This document shows, one piece after another, positions 1-11,184 of a stretch of DNA of 64,000 bases. The stretch is from Eunapius fragilis (lineage: Eukaryota > Porifera > Demospongiae > Spongillida > Spongillidae), in assembly GCA_963681505.1 (NCBI GenBank), contig OY811989.1, positions 5,597,335-5,661,334 of the forward strand, read 5' to 3'. A program made the position numbers and the translations under genes. The notes beneath the pieces were generated by a model. It was not told the DNA's origin and ran no database searches. It worked only from the letters and a program-made list of their open reading frames with translations. Positions within the stretch are counted from its first letter, which is position 1. Each line of letters starts with the position of its first letter.

Positions 1-325
1 TATTTGAAGCAGTACTAGAGCGCACGTGATAATAAGCCTCGTCGGTCTCCACTAATTGCAATAATAATATAGCTAGATTATATAGAATGTGCGTGCGATG
101 GCATGTGGATGATGCACAAGGTTCAGTCAGCGGGTTAGCCATAAATATGAATACATTAAGGCGAGGGTATAAACTGTTCAACCACTTTTTATATTCATAG
201 AGAGAACCAATAATCAGCGCAGTTGTTGTTACTCTGGTCCCCAGACTAGGGGGGGGAGGTGGTCTCGTTGTCTCAATAAATAGGGTCTGGGAACGAGACT
301 ATTTCGGAGCTTAAACGACCCTGTA
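1..325 (+). promoter_or_regulatory. Promoter region of caspase copy A
   Basis: A TATAAA lies at 168-173, about 155 bases before the ATG. The whole stretch is closely repeated upstream of copy D (about 21825-22147), including the TATAAA at 21995-22000, so the promoter was duplicated with the gene. A transposon-end-like motif, gggtctgggaacgagact, ends about 25 bases before the ATG in both copies. Confidence 0.45.
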
Positions 326-3159
326 ATGGAGGGCGTCTCTGCCGTGTGCCGCGCAAACGTCGACGCCTTGGGGCTGGCCGTTATTATTGCGAACAGGAGG
401 GGTGCGCTACCTGGACAAGATGTGCTGGCAAATGTCGTGGTCGACAGGGACAATATGTGTGGTGCCTTCCAGCGGCTGCGGTTTGCAGTGATCAGTGTCA
501 CAGACGTCAGCACGGAGGAAATGATGGCGCTATTTCGCGAAGTGGCCAGCTTTCACAGCTACCCTCCCTCGTATCGGAGAATAGCCATCGTCTTTGCCGG
601 TCACGGGATAGAGGGAAGACTATGTGCACACGACGGAACCATACCCATCAAAGACATTATAGACCACTTCCAGCCCGACAGGTGCCATCCCAGCATCAGA
701 GGCATCCCTAAGCTGTTCTTCATCGATGCATGTCGCGGAGGTTTACATATGAGAGCGGTGGTCGCAGAGCGAGGCGGTACAGCCGTCCCACTGAGGGTCG
801 TACCGCAGTATGGTAACAGCCTAGTAGCTCATTCCACTATGTCCGGGTACAAGTCACACGAAGTTGCTGGAAGGGGAGGCATGTGGATGTCCCAGTTAAG
901 CAGTAAGATACTCCAAGACAAGAGTATATTGGACATCATGACTGACGTGAACCAGTCAATGATGGAGGAGTACCAGGACCCTCGTTACCAGCCCTACATA
1001 CAGCAGCCAACGTGTGAGAACACTCTAAATGAGACAGTTAACTTGTTCAGAGAGTCTCAATCAGGTTAGCTAATACCTTCACTCTTTGTCAGTCACACTT
1101 AACATACTGTTCTTGTACCCAGCTTTTGTCAGAGGACCCCCCTTCCAGGAACCACACCCCTCTCAGGGACCACACCCCTTCCTGGGACCACACCCCTTCC
1201 TGGGACCACACCCCTCCCTTGGACCACACCCCTCCCTGGGACCACTGCACTCTACTGCTGAACGTAGTAGTGGAACAACATCTGATGGATCACTACAGGG
1301 TGAGCTCATGGCATAGTGGGTGTGGTCCACACTGAAGTATTAGCATGTGGGTGTGGTCAGTACATTATGGTGGGCGTGGTCCACACTTAAGCATGGTGGT
1401 GTTAACCCCTAGGAGGCTCTGCCAGTAACTACAGGAAAGTGTTAAATGAGTGGTGCCAGCAGAATGCCATTGATGCAGGATCATGTAGGAGGTTTGCAGA
1501 ACGCTCAAACCCCCAGATGCACCAATGCACCATTACGGTGAGGAAGAGAGAGTTTTCAAGTGAGTGGCATGTGAAGAAGAAGGATGCAGAAGAGGAGGCA
1601 GCCAAGATGGCTGTGTTATGGCCACAGGGGCAGCAGCCACCATCTTTCCATTTGAGAGCAGCTGCTGGTACTGCAATAGGGTCAAAACCTTCATCACCTT
1701 CAGTGAGCCCTAATCTCTGTGGAAGCATCAAAGCAGCTGATAAAGCACTTGTGAGGCAGGGTATGGTGTTGTGCTGTTATTAAACGTTCATTGTTTGTGG
1801 GCTTGAGGATAAACTTAATTAAAGAATGATGTAGCTCACAAATTAAACTTCATTTAATCTACAAGTGCCGAAGGCTACCTAACGTTTGTGCTGGGTATAC
1901 CTAACACACACACTATTGGGTTTACCCTAACAAGGTTTGTGTAGCTCTAGTTAGTTTCTTGGGTGGTAAATCTTGCGTGTCTGAACACATCAGGAAGCTA
2001 TATTTGAGGCAGCTAATACAAATGAGTAGGTGCAAACATTGTTAGGTTTACATAATGCCCAGTACTTGTAGATTAAATACAGGCATCACTAAGGTGTCAT
2101 ATAAGTTGAGGTGTGACAAGGGAATGGATAAGAAAAGTAGGACAACCACCAGGGAAGGGGAGGGGGTTAAGGGGCAATCGTGGTGGTTTGGTACATGTAT
2201 ATACTGGCAGTGGTAAAATCACGCTTCTTGCACACAATTGAGCAACTCAGAGGTGTCGGAATTGGGGAGGAGGTGGAATGTAGGCTTCTGCCCTCCCCCC
2301 ATGTATTCTGATTTTAACTTAAGGCATCATAAATATCCTCCATTTCACTAGTGAAAAGTTAATTAATTAAATAATAATAATTTTATCCATACATACATAC
2401 ATCAAAACCTAAATAATAATAATTAAATAATTAGGAGGTCTCCCGTCGCAAATTAACTTTGACACCTCTGCAACAGGCCAATAACAAGTAAAGGTTCTGC
2501 AAACTATGGAATTTAATTATTTTGATCAAAAGTGGGTCGACCATTGCATCCTGGAATGGCACAGACTGTTGAGAACTTTTATTTTATTTAAAAAGCCAGC
2601 ATGGCATTTTTTCATCATGATTATAGAGGGATATCATTTGTAATGCACATTTATAATAGCCCATATCCTCTCTACTCATACACCAAAGGCTTTGAATTCC
2701 AAGCTTGACAGCATATTGTGTAAACATTTTTTAGGTGCTGAGATGACAATCCATGTCATACTGTATGTAATGGTGCCCAGGGCATGTTGATATATATACT
2801 GTTTGTTCACTGTACGTGACATAACAAGGTATTTATCCTTAGAACAACCCAATTTGAAGGAGCTACTGTCTTTTGAAGGCAAACAGAAGACATTCAATGT
2901 GGCTGAATGTGTGGGAACAAAGTACTCAAAGTTAGGCATCTTCCTTCTGAATGATGATACTGGAGCCATTGTAGAGGCACTAGAGAGACAATACTCACTG
3001 AATTCTGAGGAGATCAATGTAGCCATTTTTAGAAAATGGCTACAAGGGAAGGGAGCACAGCCTGTAGCTTGGTCAACACTGATAGATCTGTTGAGGGAGA
3101 TAGGCTTGTGTACACTGGCTGATGATATTGAAGGTGGTCTGATGTGTAGAGTAGTGTAA
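326..3159 (+). CDS. Caspase-fold protease with dsRBD and C-terminal Death domain (copy A)
   Basis: Four exons fit by phase: 326-1064, 1135-1299, 1413-1760 and 2843-3159, which give 522 residues. Residues 1-246 are a complete caspase fold (p20 plus p10). The catalytic pair is His93 in FAGHGIEG and Cys136 in FFIDACRGG. Exon 2 encodes a Pro/His-rich linker of GPHPFL-like repeats. Exon 3 encodes one full dsRBD (about residues 306-375, ending KKKDAEEEAAKMAV) and a short remnant of a second. Exon 4 reads as a Death domain (WLQGKGAQPVAWSTLIDLLR). The donor CAGG|gtatgg at 1760 and acceptor ccttag|AA at 2842 keep the frame. If exon 4 is skipped, the third exon reads on to a stop at 1783. Known: dsRBDs bind duplex RNA, and Death domains assemble apoptotic or immune complexes. 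Inferred: a dsRNA-responsive protease. The protease and dsRBD are firm; the Death-domain junction is a splice prediction. Confidence 0.8.
1852..2078. mobile_element. Short inverted-repeat element (MITE-like) in intron 3 of copy A
   Basis: The ends are inverted copies of ATTTAATCTACAAGT, at 1852-1866 and again reversed at about 2064-2078, enclosing about 200 bases without coding potential. This is the structure of a non-autonomous DNA transposon. The family is not recognised and no clear target duplication was seen. Confidence 0.5.
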
Positions 3160-3869
3160 TGTTGGTAGGTGCATGTAAGTGTTAATATATCAAACCACTA
3201 CTTTTTAATAATAATTGTTGTGACTGTAAAGTATATTGTTTCACTCCTCATGTCAAGAAATTTTGGACGCACATTAGCAATTCCTGGCCAATTTTGCAAA
3301 CGTCCGTCACATTTCCCACGCACACATCCATAGAAATGGATGGGGTAAAGTTCATTTTTTAATACCATAAATAAGGGAAAGTCGCTATTTAAGTTTTCCA
3401 GAAGCCCCGTGATGGATAACTTGATAACCTATCACTCTGCCAGGTTGATGGAATTTTCAGCCACTGCTGCTGGCTTCCTCATAAGGATTAGTACTCCTCC
3501 ATAGAGATGTATGGAAAATTGCTTTTTATAATGATTTTTTATCACTATTCTTTTTTGTTACTCTGAATGTAAGATAGGAAGGTATTGTTTTCCTCATTTC
3601 AGATGATGCTAATATGATCAAGGCAACTATCTACCGGTTCTCGTGCTCATAGGCTTCTTCCCCTGACTTTCTGGGGCACTTTTGGTCATGAGGGTACCTA
3701 GTTCAGTTGAATAAGGTTAAAAATTAATAAACGCCCGTGACAGTAAATTATTTCTGGCCGCGCAGAGCTGAAAGTAGCGAACTTAACAGCACGCAAATTG
3801 GGTATGTTCTTTGTTTGGAACTATATAAGATTGCATCTTTTTGGATCGATACTAAGCCGTTTGAAGTGT
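3160..3869. other. Non-coding stretch after copy A
   Basis: AT-rich sequence without a convincing exon on either strand. It probably holds the 3' UTR of copy A and spacer. No tandem repeat or recognisable element was found. Confidence 0.4.
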
Positions 3870-3984
3870 AGTCTCGTACCCAGACCATCAAACCCACAGC
3901 TGCGGATGGATTACATCACCGCTACGTGATAGCGGTGATGTAATACATCCGCAGCTGTGGGTTTGATGGTCTGGGTACGAGACT
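3870..3984. mobile_element. Near-perfect 115-bp fold-back element
   Basis: Two arms of about 55 bases, each beginning AGTCTCGTACCCAGACCATC from its own end, meet at a short centre around ctacgtgatag. The element is flanked by the direct repeat gtttgaagtgta (before 3870 and after 3985), consistent with an insertion. The terminal motif GTCTCGTACCCAGAC recurs near 26330 and, in variant form, upstream of the caspase copies. Confidence 0.75.
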
Positions 3985-4546
3985 AGTTTGAAGTGTATGG
4001 TCTGTCAAACACTGTCTGAGCAGTCCTAGGTCTATTCGATAAACAGTATACGTAACTACGTGTGTTTGCTTTCTGAAAAACTAAGGCATCACCGAAGGCT
4101 ACGTGTATAAGTAAGGCCACTATAGGCCTAGAGCTAGCTTTGTATATTCGACCACGTGGTGGCGCTATGAGTATTACATCTGGGAAATTAACGTTCCTTT
4201 TCTTTTGCTACTTTCCCTTTGCATACGTGCATATCCACATTTATAATGCGGTCGTTCTATATAGAATTCGAAGCGGACAATCACAAAGTCGTATATACGA
4301 TTTGCGCGACAGGGACAAGCCTTATAAGGACAGTGCCCAATTATAATCACGTGTGATCTGACTTATGGCTACGTAACTTTGGATGTGTTCTTTTTGGCTC
4401 CCTCTGCAGTGGCAGATCTAGGAGCGCGCGATCTCCTTGTCCGGGTTACTAGGAGCTGACAGCGACCTTCCAGACCCCTACCTAACTACAGAGAAAGCTA
4501 TTATCTATGACAAATCCGCTACTGCTTGAGCCAATAGGATGATGCC
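3985..4546. other. Spacer before minisatellite
   Basis: No gene was recognised. A short open stretch at 4140-4346 has no family resemblance. The segment gcagtggcagatctaggagc near 4407 resembles a hAT-type terminus, but no partner end was found. Confidence 0.3.
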
Positions 4547-4559
4547 ATGTACGTGTTGA

Positions 4560-5500
4560 CCCCCATCACTTTCTGTCTTCTCCCATCACTGTCCCCTCCT
4601 TCCCATCACTGTCCCCTCCTTCCCATCACTGTCCCCTCCTTCCCATCACTGTCCCCTCCTTCCCATCACTGTCCCCTCCTTCTCATCACTGTCCCCTCCT
4701 TCCCATCACTGTCCCCTCCTTCCCATCACTGTCCCCTCCTTCCCATCACTGTCCCCTCCTTCCCATCACTGTCCCCTCCTTCCCATCACTGTCCCCTCCT
4801 CCCCATCACTGTCCCCTCCTTCTCATCACTGTCCCCTCCTTCCCATCACTGTCCCCTCCTTCCCATCACTGCCCCCTCCTTCCCATCACTGTCCCCTCCT
4901 TCCCATCACTGTCCCTTCCTCCCCATTACTGCCCCCTTCTTCCCATCACTGTCCCCTCTCCCCATCACTGTTCCCTCCTCCTATCACTCTCCCCTCCTCC
5001 CTATCACTCCCCTCCTCCCTATCACTCTCCCCTCCTCTCCTCTCTGTCCCCTCCTCCCCATCTGTCCTCTCCTTCCATCACTGTCCCCTACTTCCCATCA
5101 CTGTCCCCTCCTTCCCATCACTGCCCCCTCCTTCCCATCACTGTCCCCTTCTTCCCATCACTATCCCTTCTTCCCATCACTGTCCCCTCTCCCCATCACT
5201 GTTCCCTCCTCCTATCACTCTCCCCTCCTCCCTATCACTCCCCTCCTCCCTATCACTCTCCCCTCCTCTCCTCTCTGTCCCCTCCTCCCCATCTGTCCTC
5301 TCCTTCCATCACTGTCCCCTACTTCCCATCACTGTCCCCTCCTTCCCATCACTGCCCCCTCCTTCCCATCACTGTCCCCTTCTTCCCATCACTATCCCTC
5401 CTCCCCACCACTGTCCTCTCCTTCCCATCACTGCCCCCTCTTCCCATCACTGCCCCCTCTTCCCATCACTGCCCCCTCTTCCCATCACTGTACCCTCTTC
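4560..5500. repeat. 20-bp C/T-rich minisatellite
   Basis: Tandem copies of CCATCACTGTCCCCTCCTTC-like units, at first almost perfect. A larger block of about 180 bp (about 4950-5130) is then repeated at about 5180-5370. The period and composition leave long open frames that should not be read as protein. Confidence 0.9.
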
Positions 5501-5505
5501 CTAAG

Positions 5506-6539
5506 ACGAGGTTCAACTCGATTTACAATATACCGTGGGGAGTGTCTGTCTGCTTTGGAGTTGAAGAATAAAGCAGACCTAGCTGAGTCCCTTGACAGCA
5601 GCTGCTGCTATGTTGCTATTACTGACGAGCTGATAGCAAACTTAGTTAGTGATGTTGAAGAGATGAAACAGAATTGGCATGGATACATGAACTCGAAAAC
5701 AGTGGGAAGGCTATTGATGAGCTATCGATAAGGCAGAGAAAAAGAAAATTGGAGGGGGTGAAAGGGAACGCTGTGAAGGCATTATCCTTCACGGAATCCT
5801 ACGGTCTAACTGCCGATACACTCACTATGCACACGGCGTCCGGTAAGAGTGTTCGCATTTCTCTTTCTGATTCGGATGCGCAAAGAGAAGAAAGGAGAGA
5901 ACTAGAAGTCCTGTATTTATTAGACAAGTATGGTGTGAGCGATGCTTTTTACCAGGCGCTATCAATGGAATGCAATAGCCTTCCGAGAGCATACAAAGTT
6001 AAAGCTGCTAGATCAGAGCTCAACAAAACAGTGGAACTATTCAGTATCCCAACGTTTGATGGGTCTTATAGGCACGTTGAAACGGCAATTCGGGAGGAGA
6101 TAACTAGACTGGTTAGTGTTTTTACAAATATCAGTTATATAATAATATGGTCAGTGTGTCCAGCAAACTCACCTTTGTGATACTTTTCAGGACAAGGAAA
6201 AGAATAGTAACGCTCGCATGGAAATGTATGGCTAACTATAAATTCAGTGCCCAATAACTTTATGATGATAGTCCAACTTTGATACATAATAATAATTTGA
6301 TAGAGGCTCTTTGCGGCTTATGAAAAATAAAAAAAACTCAAAAAAACAACCCAGAAGGGTGATTTTGCATGCTGGACACATCTGCAGCTTGGGGAATGTC
6401 CAACTTTGTTCCAGCCTGGTGAGAAGATTCCTATAAAATTCAGTGGTGATGGTGCTAAATTCTCAAGGACGAGCAACGTGATGATCTTGTCTTTTTCTAT
6501 CATAGTTCCTCAAGGCAGATATTTATCAGGATCTGGTAA

Positions 6540-6572
<33 letters not shown>

Positions 6573-9104
6573 TGTGTGTGTGTGTGTGTGTGTGTTTGTG
6601 TGTGCATGCATGTGTGTGGAAAGGGTGTAATGGTTAGAAAACCTTACATGTAGTACCTACATTACACAATGTTGTTTATTTATTACCACACACATTACAT
6701 GAAGATGCATGGTGATTGCTAACTACTGTAAAGTGTTTTTGTTTAGGGGGTAAACAATGGTTAATGTTTTGATGAAGGGCGAATGGTTGTGCACCTACCA
6801 CCTGCTTATAATTAGATGTAGCATGGGAAAGCATATATGGCATTAAAAGGGGAACATTGTCTAAGGTTAAAGTAGGTCTAGCCACCTGCCTGTCGGCAAC
6901 TCCCCCTTCTAAACATACTATCCCAAACTAGATTGTTCCTTTGTCTGGTTCCAGGTATTGTATTGCTATATATAATGGTGTTCTTGGGGAAAGCAACCAT
7001 TCAGTCTCATAGCCAGCTATTGATGACCTGAACTTTTGCTGACCCACCCACCACTCCTCTCATGCACTGTTTGTACCTGTACACTGATTTTCCTGTCATA
7101 CATCAATGGCAAGCGGCACCCTTCGGGCTTCTACCCTGACCAACCACGTCAAACCCATGACCACGTCATGGTGTGGCACATCTGGTCGCACCCAAGGCAA
7201 GCCAGCGCTACCTTGGTCCCAGTCTTGGCCTGATGGGTACACCCTGTCACCAGGTTGCTGCCTGACCCTTTTTGGGCAAACAGTTATCGTCAACTAGCTT
7301 AGACACATGACAGGGACCTAGATGGGGTATGCATGAGTCAGATATATAGGTTATGCATAAGCACAGAAGGCGCATTCATACAGCATTAAAGCATTAATTA
7401 CAGAGACAATAGCCAATGAAAATTTGGCTGCCCACAGTCAAGTTCTAACATCACTCCTATAGCATGCAGTCAGTACACACCACACAAACCAACGTAACTA
7501 CACACTTGACAAGGAGGGATGCATACATGTAGATCTGTGTACAACATTCTAAATAACTAATTTGTTTCTGAACATGTAGGCAACCACACAATAGCTGTCG
7601 TCAAAGGTCATGAAGACTATGAGACCGTATCAAAGACATTTGCGATACCATTTGGAGAAATACTTATTCGATGCAGGCTGCATAGATGTCAGTGAGAACA
7701 GTTACGAAATTGAACTGTTTTTTGGTGGAGACATGAAGGTACATGAAGGCTAAAATGTCTCTGTGTCAGTGGACTTGACAATGTGTCTATGCAGTTCATG
7801 TTGTTAGTTCTTGGTCGCAATGAAGCTCATGCTATTTATGCGTGCCCTTTCTGCACTGTTCATAAGGATGAGAATACCGTATTTATATGCATGTACGCAT
7901 GGATAGATGGGATACATCAAAGCCAGAAGTACTGTACACAGCCACCAAGGCAAGAACAATTGCATCACTTCGGTACGATAACTGGTTTCAAAGAATATTA
8001 AATTATTATGATTAATTTTCAGCATTGTTGTACAAGGGGAAGGTCTGTACAGTCGAGGCAAGGCTCTGTGAACCTGCCACTGCTAAAAATCCCAGTTGAC
8101 CACTATGCTATTGATGATCTTCATTTATTTCTCCGCATCTTTGATGTTTTGATGAGCAACATCATTGCATTGGCTTTATTAATGGATAGAACTGCAAGGG
8201 ATGGAAGCAAACAATACCTCGATGGCCTAATCACTGCCATCAGAAGCTGTGGTGTAACATTCCATATGTGGAAGGAGCAAGGTAGAGAACAGCTGAAGTG
8301 GACCTCTCTTACTGGTGACAGTAGAAAGGAAGTAATGAAGGTATTTATTATGTACAGCATGCTGTAGTCTGCTAGTGTATGTTCAGACACTGCCATCTAA
8401 ACTAATTGAAGTCCTACCTCATGAAACCATACAAGAAACTGTTGAACTATGGAAGGTAAGCAGAAGGCCTAACTGATTAGTTATGTGGTCATTAATATGG
8501 ATGGCAGGACTTTCAAGAGCTTTGCAACACCTTATCTGCAGAAGTACCAATTTATCTGGACACTATACACCAGAAAGTTAAGGTGTAGGTAGAACTGAGA
8601 ACTGTTACTGATCCTATTTTCTATTAGGCAAAGCAGTGGATTGATAGCTTTCTGTCAATATCTGCAGGAGGTTACGAAAAGAGTCATGTTACACCGTACA
8701 TGCACTGTATGGTATACCATGTATCAGAGTGCATTAGGCGGTATGGTAACATACGAAAGTTTTCAGGCCCAGGTGTGTATATCTGATTCTGAATGGAACC
8801 TGCAGTGCAATTTTTTATATGCTAAAAACACAATGACGATGCGAAGAGGGCGTACTTCTCAAGCAATAAATGGAATGCCTCCATGGGCATCATCAGAAGA
8901 GAAGCCAGGATTGACTGCTTACGAAAGTATGCTACCCCCAAAAGGCATTACACCAAGCACAATGATGCATACTGGCTCCATGGAGGCATTCAGGCAGTGA
9001 GAACATCTAGGAGGAATACAACACAACCAGATAACACCACTCCTCTCTCGTCCTCATCATCTAGCTCCACTTCTCCTTCCTCCTCCACCTGCACACACAC
9101 ATAA
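5506..9104 (+). pseudogene. Decayed copy of an uncharacterised multi-exon invertebrate gene family
   Basis: The pieces match, in order, a protein family I know only as uncharacterised and multicopy in sponges and cnidarians. The N-terminal exon (to 6111) has YLLDKYGVSDAFYQALSM. The next (to 6535) has IKFSGDGAKFSRTSNVMILS, then GNHTIAVVKGHEDYE (from 7580), ELFFGGDMK, and FMLLVLGRN..CPFCTVHKDE (from 7795). The later pieces are HYAIDDLHLFLRIFDVL (8023-8340), 8387-8455, 8508-8582, CMVYHVSECIRRYG (8628-8772) and NDDAKRAYFSSNKWNAS, ending at 9104. Exons are joined by short GT-AG introns. The frame changes inside otherwise conserved stretches near 5670, 7668, 7900 and 8832, so this copy is probably a recent pseudogene, unless these are sequencing errors. 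Function is unknown; the family could be a domesticated or mobile element. Confidence 0.6.
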
Positions 9105-11165
9105 TGTCGCGTTTGTACTGTAACACTACCTTCACATGATTTCTGATTGATTGAGGATAATAATAGTAACATTAATTAGTGAAATTAGCATTTGCCATAG
9201 TCGGGAACATGGTGGATGGGTCGCTTCTGTGTCTCTCTTCCTCCAGCGCTGTCAGGAGGACGAGTCACTCTAACACCTAGTGTCCGCTCCTCCAGCACTC
9301 CCAGGAGATATTCCCCTTATACAGTCGGGAACATTGTGGCAGTCGGGAGTTGGGAACGTGGCGGCAGATGGGGGCGCGGGTCTAAACACCCCCTTTTGAA
9401 AAATCCTGTATCCGCCCCTGAATACTACTACTTGGAGTCTGTGTTTATGGCCCACCGATAAAACCGTAAGATACGTCTTGGCGCCGTGTTTGAGGTGAAG
9501 GTGGCGAACACTCCCCTGCATCGTTAGGCGTTCCTACTACTGGCGTGTGAACAGATCTTCTCTTGGCGGTGCGCGTCCTTTTGGATTTTATTACACAAGG
9601 ATACGAGCCATTTATTCATATTGGCCTACTCCGACTGAAATCGAGAAAGGTTGTTTTCCAATAAGGTATATTCGCCAGGGGGGGCATACGATATCCGGCG
9701 GATTAACAATAACTTAGTTAAATAACAGATCATGTGACCTCTGGAGCGGTTAATGGCAGGGGGACGAGTTACAATCTAACTGACGCGCATGCGCATGGTT
9801 AGATCACTAAAATCGACGATAGCCTTAGTTTGGCAGGATCTATGTAAAAGCAATGGCCTCACCTAACAGACGTGCAATTAATTAATTAAAAGGCGAAAAT
9901 AATAATATATTTTAAAAATTAATTAGCAGTTTTAATAACGTGATAAATGTCTGGTGAGTTTAATGGTGAAAGTGAAATCAGAATTTTAAATCCCAATTCT
10001 AAGTCTAGTTATACACTAATGTCCAAAATTTCTTGACATGTAATGATTACAGTGGGATGGGCACATATTGAGGACTTATCTAACCACTTGAGTACCTGGA
10101 TGGGTACATGTATGTGATCCACTTACTGTTATGCAATGCTTAGTACTGTATATGCTACTGTATGTTGTAACACCAAGTCTTCTGCTACCCAAGCATTTGA
10201 GCCATTTGAAGGACTGTGCATTCAACTGGCTTGTCACTTGGGATGACACTAGGTCAGATGATTAGTGAGGAACCGGCAGCTGAAGCAAGCAGAGAGAAAG
10301 CTTTGGTAACCTTCATTCTAAGATGATGCATGAGACAGGAGCTACTGTGGAAGCACACATGCAGGGTCTACTAAATCTATTGTGTTAGTCCATTTTGCAT
10401 TTTAGCCAGTGGTAAATAAGAGAGACATACACTTTTACGAGACCACGTTGAAGCCTAGGAGATCAGAGGTAGATCTATAGGGAAGGGAGAGAGAGAGGAA
10501 ATATACTGCACGACTACGTGATGCTCCTGCAGAATATTGATGAGGCCAACCAATTGGACACAAGTAGTATGCATCCAAGTACTTTTGTTTGTTGGTTTAT
10601 AATACTAGACCAGGTTTTGACACGAACGGCAGTTAGCTGTTCTAAGGACTAGTACTTATCACTAAAGACGATCAAAAACTTACAGTTGTCTTTTTATTAA
10701 AGAAAGTTCTGATAGGTTGCTACAGCACATACTGATGTAGCCGCATCGACAGGAAAAATAATTATTTATAATGATACGGGATCATTGAAGGGACCAGAAA
10801 CAAGATTTTCCAGGAAGGAGCAAAGTCGACGTTGCTCAGGGGAAAAAAAGGCGTCGAATCATTTAGCGTGATTGGACAGAAAATCGCACAAAAATCAATA
10901 AAGCGTGTGATTTCTGCGTGATTTTCTGTTCAATCACACTAAAATTTCTAAATGATTCCACAGTTTTTTCACTGTGGTTGACGCTAAAATGTACGCATAA
11001 ATAAATAAAAAATTTGGGCCAACACTGTAACTCCACTCCATGATGGACAAACTAATTTCAAGTGCGTAAGAAAGAATGTATAAAAGACATAGGCGTCTCT
11101 TAGAATATACGTTGGGTCCCTTATCGCTGCAACTTATTTCGATCGGACTTATATCTCTGGGGGTC
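9105..11165. other. Intergenic stretch with transposon fragments
   Basis: No gene was recognised. About 9205-9420 ends in aaaaatcctgtatccgcccctg, the reverse of a hAT-style terminus (CAGGGGCGGATACAGG); the other end was not found. The rest is AT-rich except for the imperfect fold-back near 10.8-11.0 kb. Confidence 0.4.
10822..10990. mobile_element. Imperfect fold-back element
   Basis: Left-arm sequence including GAATCATTTAG and GTGATTGGACAGAAAATC is repeated in inverted orientation on the right, with a few mismatches (gattttctgttcaatcac, then ctaaatgattcc). The outer parts (gtcgacgttg against tggttgacgc) also pair weakly. It looks like a degenerate non-autonomous element. Confidence 0.55.
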
Positions 11166-11184
11166 GGGGTACGAGACTCCTGTA

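Noticed and set aside
229-513. Minus-strand frames opposite the caspase copies (also at 12334 and 22141)
   Set aside because: Conserved only because the sense-strand caspase exon is conserved; no family resemblance.
4547-5731. 394-residue Pro/Ser/His open frame
   Set aside because: It is the 20-bp C/T minisatellite read through. Only the last part (after about 5506) resembles a protein family.
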